Part shown: piece after piece, positions 57,554 to 64,000 of the stretch
Layout: each line of letters begins with the position of its first letter
Numbering within the stretch: position 1 is the first letter of the stretch
NCBI GenBank assembly: GCA_963843255.1
Contig: CAWJJQ010000008.1
Location: 581,867 to 645,866 of the forward strand
Direction: 5' to 3'
Source: Bog-159 sp963843255
GTDB taxonomy: Bacteria > Acidobacteriota > Terriglobia > Bryobacterales > Bryobacteraceae
DNA length: 64,000 nt
Notes under the pieces: model-generated
The model's input: the letters and a program-made list of their open reading frames with translations, nothing else
What the model was told of the DNA's origin: nothing
Database searches by the model: none
Position numbers and translations under genes: made by a program

Positions 57554-60406
57554 TTACTGGAGGCCGCTGATCACCACCACGTTCTGCGTCTCTTTGCCCC
57601 GCCAGGCGGCCAGATCCGCACGGTCGAGCGACCAGGCGTAATCAAACAGAGTGTCTGAGTGGAAATCCGTCGCGCGTGTGGGCGCCGAGCCATCCAGCCG
57701 TTCGACCCAGATGTTGCCCGCCCCGCCGGAGTCCCTGACAAACTCCAGCGCTTTCCCGTCCGCGGCCCATGCAGGAGGGCTCCCGATGTCGGGAAGGCGG
57801 CGCATGATCGGCCCGCCATCGATGGAGAGCACGACGGCTTCGGCGGAAGAGAAGCGCGGATCGTCCCCCGAATAGTGCAAGGCCGCGATCCGACGCCCGT
57901 CCGGCGATACCTGCGGATAGGACATAGGCTCCTTCGTTAATTCGATCGCCCTTCCACCATCAATCGATACCTTCCATAGCGTCGGTTTTGCGCCCGTCAC
58001 CGGAGCCCATCCTTCGGAAGCCACGTAGACTACCCACTTCCCATCCGGCGTGACCGATGGGTGGACATCGTGATTACCCCCGGTCAACTGTTTCCGCTCC
58101 GTGCCATCGGGGTTCATACGCCATATCTTGCGGTCGGCTTCGTAGACGAGGCACCTGCCGTCGCGCGTGGCAACGACTTCAGCGGGGCTCCCCAGGGCCG
58201 ATGTAATCTGCTTCAGATTACGTCCCGCGTGGTCCGCGCGCCAGATCTCCGGCGAGTCTCCCGCCTGCGCGGCAAAGACCAGGCCATCGGGCAGCCAGGC
58301 CAGGGTCTTGCGTCCGCGAAAGCCGCGCCAGCCGCCGGGCCCTACCAGTGAGGCGCGCGCGGCATCCCCGCGAGGCGCTAGCCACAGCTCCCACGATGTC
58401 CCGCCGCGGACCGTGACCAGCGTCCGCCCGCCGGCCGTCGTACTCACTCCGGTGTAGCTGTCCAGGTCGTTCGTAATGCGTTGGACAGTTCCCCCCGGAT
58501 ACAAAACGCGCCAGATCTGCAGCGAATCGACGGGGTGTTCCGCCGCCGTGACCATCAGCTCGCGTCGCGTCCAGACAATCGATCCTGGAAGAGCCCAACC
58601 CCACGCTCCGATGGCCGACTGAGAGCCATCCGCAATCCGGATCTCTATCAGTTGAACGGAACGGTGGGGGTCTGCCAGGCTGCCGCCGAAGCAAGCCAGG
58701 CTCCGGCCGTCCGGCGCCCAGGCTACGGCAGCGTCGAAAAAATAGTCCGGACGCCGCCGCTTGCTTACGATACGCTCCGCGCTTCCGTCAACCGCGGCGA
58801 TAACCACCTCGGTATCCTCGCGCGCGAGCCGCACGAAGGCCACCTGCCTGCCGTCCGGTGAAACCGCGAAGCTGGTATCCACGTGCGTGTGGATCTCTCG
58901 CGCATCCCCTCCCAGCAGCGGCACCCGCTTGATCGTACCGCTCCAGTTCGCGTCACGTACCAGGTAATAGAGGAAATTTCCATCTGGTGAAAATGCCAGG
59001 TTCGAGTGGTCCCCGCGCGCCCGCGGCAGCAAATCAATCTCGTTATTGGCAGCCACTTCGCGCAGGCGAAGGCTCTGGGTGCCCTCCTCATCCGGCGAGA
59101 GATATGCCACGAACCGGCCATCGGGTGAGATCGCGGCTTCCTCCGGGAGGCCTCGCACCATCAGGCGCGCCATGCGCATGGAAGCGAATGTGGAAGACCG
59201 TTGCCCCTGATACCGCGTGGCCATCCAGGCCGCAACAATTGCCAGGATGGCCGCGGCTGCCGCCCCCAGAAGCATCCGCCGCCGGATGTGCCTGGCCGCC
59301 GGGGCTGCCGTCACGGGCGCAACGCCCGCTACCGGAGAAGGATTCGGCGCTAAAGGAAGCAGATCTTCGCGTAGCGCGTCCGCGGTCTGATAACGTTCTG
59401 CTGGATCCTTGCGCAGACACCGTTCCACGATCCCCGCCAGCCTCTCCGGCAACTGCGGCGCGATCTCCGCCAAACGCGGTGGTTCGCGTCCCAGGAGCGC
59501 CCCCATGACCTCGGCCGGGGTCTGGCCGGAGAAAGGGCTCTTTCCTGCAAGCATCTCGTACAGTACAATACCCAGGCTGAAGATATCGCTGCGGCCGTCT
59601 ACGGCAGCGCCCCGCGCCTGCTCCGGAGACATATAGCGGACCGTGCCCAGGACGATGCCGGGCAGCGTCAGCGGGTGCGCCGCCATGCCGGACTTCGTCG
59701 ATCGGTGCTCTTGCTGGAAGCGCGCTAGCCCGAAATCCAGCACTTTCACTAACGCGTCGGGCCGCAGCATGATGTTTTCCGGCTTGATGTCCCGGTGAAC
59801 GATGCCGGCCCCATGCGCCGCGGCCAGGGCGGAAGCCACCTGGACGGCGATGCCGGCGCAGGGTTCGCCGCTCAAAATGCCGCCGGCCAGCGATTGCCGG
59901 AGCGTTTGGCCCATCACGTATTCCTGGGCAATAAAGCGTCCGCCTTCGAACCGGCCAATATCGTAGACCGTCACGATGTTCGGATGATTCAGGCGCGATG
60001 CGGCACGGGCCTCCTGTTCCAGGCGGCGCATTTGATCTTCATCGCCGGCCAGTTCCGGTAATAACAGCTTGAGCGCGACCTGCCGGCCCAGTTCCCGGTC
60101 CACCGCCAGCCACACCTCGGCGATGCCGCCCGAGCCCAGACGCGAAATCACACGGTAGCGCCCGATCTCCATGCCTGCCTGGGGATGCCAAGCCGGCGGC
60201 GCCGTGTTGCCGGCCACTCGCTCGATCACGGGGGCCTCCAGAAAATCGCCGGACGATTCGTATGCCTGCAGCAACTCGGTCGCCTGCGCCAGCAACCCGG
60301 CATCGTCGCGGCAGGCCACCTTCAGGAATGCCATGCGTTCGGCGCCGGTCATCCCCAAGGCTGCCTGGGCCAGCGCGTCGATTTTCTGGTAGCGTTCCGG
60401 GGTCAT
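57554..60406 (-). CDS. Transmembrane Ser/Thr protein kinase with TolB/WD40-like periplasmic propeller
   Basis: A 950-residue receptor kinase. A roughly 80-residue N-terminal region (QKIDALAQAALGMTGAERMA) precedes a Hanks kinase domain at about 82-345: P-loop LGSGGIAEVWLAV, Lys in VALKLLL, catalytic HRDIKPENIML, DFGLARF, and APE-like MSPEQARG. One TM follows (MLLGAAAAAILAIVAAWMA, about 375-395), then a large propeller with repeated ISPDGRFVAYLS, FSPDGNFLYYL, VSPDGRQVAFV and VTPDGKWVVYV. This is a typical acidobacterial layout in which the outside propeller senses and the inside kinase signals. It lies 25 bases downstream of an ECF sigma factor, its probable partner. Confidence 0.93.
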   Translation of the reverse strand: MTPERYQKIDALAQAALGMTGAERMAFLKVACRDDAGLLAQATELLQAYESSGDFLEAPVIERVAGNTAPPAWHPQAGMEIGRYRVISRLGSGGIAEVWLAVDRELGRQVALKLLLPELAGDEDQMRRLEQEARAASRLNHPNIVTVYDIGRFEGGRFIAQEYVMGQTLRQSLAGGILSGEPCAGIAVQVASALAAAHGAGIVHRDIKPENIMLRPDALVKVLDFGLARFQQEHRSTKSGMAAHPLTLPGIVLGTVRYMSPEQARGAAVDGRSDIFSLGIVLYEMLAGKSPFSGQTPAEVMGALLGREPPRLAEIAPQLPERLAGIVERCLRKDPAERYQTADALREDLLPLAPNPSPVAGVAPVTAAPAARHIRRRMLLGAAAAAILAIVAAWMATRYQGQRSSTFASMRMARLMVRGLPEEAAISPDGRFVAYLSPDEEGTQSLRLREVAANNEIDLLPRARGDHSNLAFSPDGNFLYYLVRDANWSGTIKRVPLLGGDAREIHTHVDTSFAVSPDGRQVAFVRLAREDTEVVIAAVDGSAERIVSKRRRPDYFFDAAVAWAPDGRSLACFGGSLADPHRSVQLIEIRIADGSQSAIGAWGWALPGSIVWTRRELMVTAAEHPVDSLQIWRVLYPGGTVQRITNDLDSYTGVSTTAGGRTLVTVRGGTSWELWLAPRGDAARASLVGPGGWRGFRGRKTLAWLPDGLVFAAQAGDSPEIWRADHAGRNLKQITSALGSPAEVVATRDGRCLVYEADRKIWRMNPDGTERKQLTGGNHDVHPSVTPDGKWVVYVASEGWAPVTGAKPTLWKVSIDGGRAIELTKEPMSYPQVSPDGRRIAALHYSGDDPRFSSAEAVVLSIDGGPIMRRLPDIGSPPAWAADGKALEFVRDSGGAGNIWVERLDGSAPTRATDFHSDTLFDYAWSLDRADLAAWRGKETQNVVVISGLQ

Positions 60407-60431
60407 TCCAAGTGCCGTGGGGCGGCCGACC

Positions 60432-61046
60432 TCATGGACGTTCTGAGCCGCTCCGGCTGAGTTCGCGATACAGCCAAGCCTTGGCGGCCTTCCAGTCTCG
60501 CAGGACGGTATTGTTGGAGACGCCCAGAACCTCTGCCGTCTCTTCCACGCTCAACCCGCCGAAATACCGCAGCTCCACCACCCGGCCGCGGCGTTTGTCC
60601 AGACGCTCCAGTTCCGACAGGGCTTCGTCCAGAGCCAGGAAACCCTCGCTCGCCGAAAGGGCCGGCGCTTCGTCCAGCGAAAGTTGCGGCGCATCCTCCC
60701 CGCGCCTGCGAGTGAGGCGCGCGCGGGCCATATCCACCAGGATGCGGCGCATCAATTCCGCGGAGACAGCGAAGAACTGCGCTCGATTGTGCCACTGGGC
60801 CCGCTTTTGTTCCACCAGCCGGAGATAAGCTTCGTGCACCAGCGCGGTCGCCTGCAATACGTGGCCGCCGGACTCCCGGCTCATATGGCGCCGCGCGATG
60901 CGTTTCAGCTCGGCATACACCAGCGGCGTCAACTTTTGGATGGCGGTCGCGTCCCCGTTGCCCCAGGCAACCAGAAGCTCCGTGACCTCCAACCGCACAC
61001 CGTCGCCACCGTGTTCTAAGGGCAAGGAGACTCCGAATCTCGACAT
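60432..61046 (-). CDS. ECF sigma factor, TIGR02999-like
   Basis: A 204-residue sigma factor. Region 2 has LTPLVYAELKRIARRHMSRE, LQATALVHEAYLRLV, and NRAQFFAVSAELMRRILVD; region 4 has RRGRVVELRYFGGLSVEETA and VLGVSNNTVLRDWKAAKAWL. The HLQATALVHEAYLRL pattern is that of the acidobacterial/planctomycete group TIGR02999, commonly encoded beside Ser/Thr kinases instead of anti-sigma factors. Phosphorylation by the neighbouring kinase is the usual hypothesis. ATG 61046 has no strong ribosome site. The 362-base region upstream is described separately. Confidence 0.93.
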   Translation of the reverse strand: MSRFGVSLPLEHGGDGVRLEVTELLVAWGNGDATAIQKLTPLVYAELKRIARRHMSRESGGHVLQATALVHEAYLRLVEQKRAQWHNRAQFFAVSAELMRRILVDMARARLTRRRGEDAPQLSLDEAPALSASEGFLALDEALSELERLDKRRGRVVELRYFGGLSVEETAEVLGVSNNTVLRDWKAAKAWLYRELSRSGSERP

Positions 61047-61408
61047 TCTATCAACTCGACGTGATCAGGCTTCTTTCCCGGCGGGCGAGCAGCTGAAACA
61101 TCGCCGGCCGACAGGGTAGTGACCGGCGAATTCTGGAACCTTTAGATCGTATGTAAGTGGTTGAAATGGCGGGCCACCGTGGATGCCTTTCGAACTTTCT
61201 TGGCCCGTACGGGCCTCTTCGGGGAGGCGCTCGAAAAAGGTAAACCCACCAATCTAAATGGCTTAGCGATCGATCGAAATCGGTCATCCGACTTGCCCAC
61301 CCAGCCGGGATGCGTTTCGAACCCATTGAATGAGGGCGTGAGCCCGGCAACAGAGTCATGCTTCCACTCCGGTGCCATTGAGTCGCCCGTCAAAGGAAGG
61401 GGCTGACC
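61047..61408. other. Gene-free boundary between the sigma/kinase operon and the prophage remnant
   Basis: No believable gene is seen in 362 bases; the short open frames lack ribosome sites and family likeness. One clear feature is a perfect 14-bp palindrome GGCCCGTACGGGCC at 61202-61215. The region must hold the promoter of the ECF operon (minus) and, towards 61408, the AAAGGAAGG ribosome site of the next gene (plus). It may also contain one end of the inserted element. Confidence 0.4.
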
Positions 61409-61603
61409 ATGGCGCGATGGGCGAAAGGACACAGCGGCAATCCCACCGGTCGACCCAAACGTGGCCAAGCGTTTACCGATGCCCTCCGTGGCAAGGGCAC
61501 CGCCGACGAACTCGCCGAACTCGCCTGGAAGGCCGCGCGTCAAGGTGCCCCCTGGGCCATTCAGATGATCTACAACCGCCTGGAACCGCAAACCGCCCAG
61601 TGA
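61409..61603 (+). CDS. DUF5681-type small phage-associated protein
   Basis: A 64-residue basic protein with the N-terminal GHSGNPTGRPKRGQAF pattern (KGxSGNPxGRPKG) of DUF5681-type proteins, which often lie directly upstream of large terminase genes. The rest is helical (ADELAELAWKAARQGAPWAI). ATG 61409 follows AAAGGAAGG at a good distance. It stands 21 bases before the terminase reading frame. A small-terminase-like or packaging role is inferred from position only. The gene looks intact although its neighbour is broken. Confidence 0.7.
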   Translation: MARWAKGHSGNPTGRPKRGQAFTDALRGKGTADELAELAWKAARQGAPWAIQMIYNRLEPQTAQ

Positions 61604-61624
61604 ACTTAACTCAGGAGATCAACC

Positions 61625-63121
61625 ATGCCAATCCAATCGACTGCACCCGACTTACCGATGACGAGATCGAACAACTGGAAAGCCTGCTTAAACGAGCCGG
61701 AACGGCTGCTCCAGAGCTTGGAGGCGGAGAAGGGTCGGCGCAATCTGTATGACTTTGTCCGGCTGGCCTGGCACGTGCTGGAGCCGTCTACGCCCTTCGT
61801 CGATGGACTACATATCCAAGCCATCTGCCTGCATCTGCAGGCCATCACGGAGGGACGCTTAGCCCACCTGATCATCAACGTACCACCGGGGCATGCCAAG
61901 TCTCTGTTAACCGCCGTCTTTTGGCCCGCCTGGGTGTGGATCGAGCGACCGCATATACGGTGGCTGTTCGCCAGCTATTCGGCCAACCTAAGCGTACGCG
62001 ACAGCGTCAAGTGCCGGCGTTTGATCGAATCCGATTGGTATCAACAGCGTTGGGGCGACCGCTACCGACTCAGCGTAGACCAGAATCAGAAGAACCGGTT
62101 TGAAAACGACCGCACCGGTTATCGAATTGCGACGTCGGTGGGCGGGTCCGGTACCGGGGAGCGTGCCGATGTGGTGGTGGTCGACGATCCGCATAGCGTG
62201 GACCAAGCCGAGTCCGATACGGAGCGGCGCACGGCGGTGGAGTCGTTCAACGGCACCATGTCCACCCGCTTGAACGATCTGGCTACTGGCCACAAGGTTG
62301 TGATCCAGCAACGGCTGCACGAAGCCGATTTGACTGGCGATCTGCTAGCCAAGGGCGGCTTCGACCTGTTGTGTCTGCCGGCGGAGTTCGAGCCAGAGCG
62401 ACGCTGCATCACCCCCATCTGGAGAGACCCGCGGGTAGAGGCCGGTGAGTTGTTGTGGCCCGACAAGGTCACGAGGGCGCAACTGGAATCGCTGAAGACC
62501 GCGCTGGGATCCTACCGCTACTCCGGGCAGTATCAGCAGCGGCCAGCGCCTGCCAGCGGCGGCATTTTCCAGCGGCACTGGTTCCGTTTTTGGAAACCCG
62601 CCCACATGGATTTGCCACCCGTGCCCGTGCGCATGCCGGATGGCCAGATGATCAGCATCCTGGCCGTAACACCCCCGGCAGAGTTCGACACCGAGGTCCA
62701 GTCGTGGGATTTGGCCTTTAAGGACAAGGCCAGCAGCGACTACGGGGTGGGCAAGTGTGGGGTGCCAAAGGTGCGGACCGTTTTCTGTTGGATCAGCATC
62801 GCGAACGGATGGATATGCCAGCCACCAAAACCGCCGTCCGCAGCATGTCGGAGAAGTGGCCCCACGCGGCTGCCGATTAAGTCGAAGACAAGGCTGACGG
62901 CCCGGCCGTCATCCAGAGTTGCAACATCAGATAGTAGGGCCTAATCGAGCGTCGGAAGGCGGCGAGCTGGCCCGCGCACACGCCGTGTCGCCCCAAGTCA
63001 AGGCCGGAAACGTCTATCTCCCACATCCTGCTACCTGCCCATCGGTGGCGGCATTCATCGAAGAGGATGATCGCATTTCCGAACAGGTCGCCACGATCAA
63101 CAAGTCGATCCCATGACCTGA
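61625..63121 (+). pseudogene. Broken phage large terminase subunit
   Basis: The 439-residue frame from ATG 61625 (AGGAG upstream) carries the terminase ATPase: INVPPGHAKSLL as Walker A, VVVVDDPHS as Walker B, and QQRLHEADLTGDLL. It is damaged. Near the start, RLTDDEIEQLESLLKRAG lies in another frame. At about 62752 one base is missing, since QVWGAKGADRFLLDQHRERM continues in the next frame up to a stop at 62878-62880. Near 62915 the frame shifts again to LQHQIVGPNRASEGGELARA and AVSPQVKAGNVYLPHPA. A last shift near 63075 restores RHDQQVDPMT and the stop at 63119-63121. The nuclease motif reads HDQQVD where HDDxxDA is usual, so catalysis would be lost too. Confidence 0.8.
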
Positions 63122-63189
63122 GCCCTGCCACCGCTTCACCGCCGTGCGAGGCAACCTCTGCGTCCCGGATTCCCGATTCGTGATCAGAC

Positions 63190-63380
63190 CAGTTTCATCC
63201 CGGACGATTGGCCGCAGGTCTACGCCATCGTGGTCACGCCTATGGGGGTAAGCCACGCTGTGGCGGGCCTGGGATCCGCAAGGGCCCATTTACCTGTACG
63301 ACAAACATATGTTCCCGCATGCCGAGCCAGCGGAGAACACTCACGCCATCAAACAGCAGGAACTGGATCCCGGGCACGGT
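63190..63380 (+). pseudogene. Second terminase-like remnant
   Basis: FIPDDWPQVYAIVV (from about 63194) resembles the DWPRVYALDVGW start of terminase-like nuclease domains. After a frameshift the similarity resumes as LWRAWDPQGPIYLYDKHM and FPHAEPAENTHAIKQQ (to about 63370), the typical LYLYDEHYRxxAEPxxHAxAI region. The Asp-Val-Gly-Trp core is destroyed. This is probably the remnant of another phage packaging gene downstream of the terminase. The sequence 63381-63689 holds nothing further that I can recognise. Confidence 0.5.
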
Positions 63381-63689
63381 CCACGTCTCCCTCTTTTCTG
63401 GGGATCATCCATCGAGCAGCACCGCGTCTGCAACTCTCTGGACAGGGCAGAGGCCTGCGCGTGACGGGCACCCGGATGAGGGAAGAGTGGGGTGTCTGGT
63501 CTGCTGGCACATATTAGCAGCGCACCGGCTCCAAAGTGTTCGCTACCTTGACTGGATTTCTATCGGCGTATCGGGTAAGGGATGAGGGTGCGCTGCTGTT
63601 GCGATGCTGTCGCGCGTTGCTGGTGTCCAGGCAGGCATTGCAGCCTCTCCAGACCCAGTGCCTCAGCCCATCGACCTTCTGGCGAGAGT

Positions 63690-63821
63690 CTACCAGGGGC
63701 CCGAACAAGCTGGATGCTCTGATCTGAACAGAACGATCCAGGCTAGCGCAGAGAGGACCATCACGAACCACGGCAGGCCATCGAAGCGATCGTCATCAGG
63801 CGCGGGGCGAGGAGACATCAT
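63690..63821 (-). CDS. Possible 43-residue single-pass membrane protein
   Basis: A minus-strand frame of 44 codons from a double ATG (63821-63816) with a strong GGGGGAG ribosome site five bases upstream, ending at TAG 63692-63690. The peptide begins with an acidic segment (PDDDRFDG) and then one hydrophobic helix LPWFVMVLSALAWIVLF followed by a short polar tail with one Cys. It is of holin or small regulatory membrane protein size. No family is recognised, and no neighbour supports it beyond the prophage context. Confidence 0.4.
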   Translation of the reverse strand: MMSPRPAPDDDRFDGLPWFVMVLSALAWIVLFRSEHPACSGPW

Positions 63822-63947
63822 GGCTGCTCCCCCTTTGCTTCAGAACACCTCAGCCTCGGCCAGCAGGACAATCCATACCGGGTGCTCTTTTCCGAAACCG
63901 CGCTTAAGCCTGGCTCCGGCCGATGCCGCCGGACAACGGTGAACATC

Positions 63948-64000
63948 GTAGAGCGCAGCCCTGGAGAGGCTGGCGTCGGCGGTTCGATTCCGTCCCTGGC
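63948..64000 (+). tRNA. 3' part of a tRNA-like sequence, cut by the window edge
   Basis: Parts in order: D-stem 3' strand GAGC (63951-63954), anticodon stem CAGCC/GGCTG (63956-63960, 63968-63972) with the seven-base loop CTGGAGA (anticodon GGA, 63963-63965, preceded by T33), a five-base variable loop, T-arm GGCGG-TTCGATT-CCGTC (63978-63994) and the first six bases of the 3' acceptor strand, CCTGGC. No matching 5' acceptor or D-stem strand stands at the right distance upstream. GGA would read serine codons, but serine tRNAs have a long variable arm that is absent here. It is probably a tRNA 3' fragment left by integration, or a pseudo-tRNA. Confidence 0.45.

Noticed and set aside
57541..57560. 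Intrinsic terminator at the run of T after the kinase
   Set aside because: The run reads as A on the kinase's coding strand and no stable stem precedes it.

Overview
The window is GC-rich, gene-dense bacterial DNA. Its gene content points to an acidobacterium of the Solibacter/Bryobacter type. The clues are a protein with the Solibacter-type C-terminal domain (TIGR03437-like), a huge TonB-dependent receptor with an N-terminal carboxypeptidase-regulatory-like domain, large FtsX permeases, PQQ-type propellers in tandem, and a Ser/Thr kinase with a TolB/WD40-like propeller next to a TIGR02999-like ECF sigma factor. This assignment is an inference from gene families; no rRNA is present.

Layout. 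1-6984 (+): end of a glycosyltransferase, an ABC ATPase, a 1042-aa FtsX permease and two secreted PQQ-like propellers, mostly overlapping. 6992-9475 (-): a DUF4143-type AAA ATPase with a striking inverted repeat over its promoter and start, then an alkaline-phosphatase-fold protein. 9541-16200: M23 peptidase, TIGR03437 protein, SGNH hydrolase and GH20 hexosaminidase, all exported. 16369-28899 (+): a compact signalling cluster with a TonB receptor, a PF04392-type binding protein, a histidine kinase, a PhnD-like binding protein, a TolC protein, a second histidine kinase, a response regulator and a REC-PAS-GGDEF-EAL protein. No ABC permease or ATPase is present, so the binding proteins probably serve sensing rather than uptake. 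This is the most interesting system in the window.

28986-40922: a WS/DGAT acyltransferase, a secreted carboxypeptidase-regulatory-like protein, tadA (-), a split MacB-type efflux operon (two permeases, HlyD adaptor, ATPase, DUF4337 protein), then on the minus strand an orphan sugar-binding lipoprotein and a GH36 alpha-galactosidase. 41019-50140: a small Cys-rich protein followed by nested inverted repeats, an alpha/beta hydrolase, the Oar-like TonB receptor, a hypothetical protein, a chemotaxis receptor, and a divergent MerR/DUF169 pair with interlocked promoters. 50150-61046 (-): an ankyrin pseudogene, a TPR protein, an S74 fibre-like protein, a PEP-CTERM protein, a 40-residue-repeat propeller, a Ser/Thr kinase and an ECF sigma factor.

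61409-64000 (+ mostly): a decayed prophage or integrated element. It has an intact DUF5681-type gene, a large terminase broken by several frameshifts and a stop, a second terminase-like remnant, a possible 43-aa membrane protein, and at the window edge the 3' part of a tRNA-like sequence that may be an attachment site.

Several genes without a ribosome-binding site have a -10-like hexamer 6-7 bases before the ATG, suggesting that leaderless mRNAs are common in this genome.
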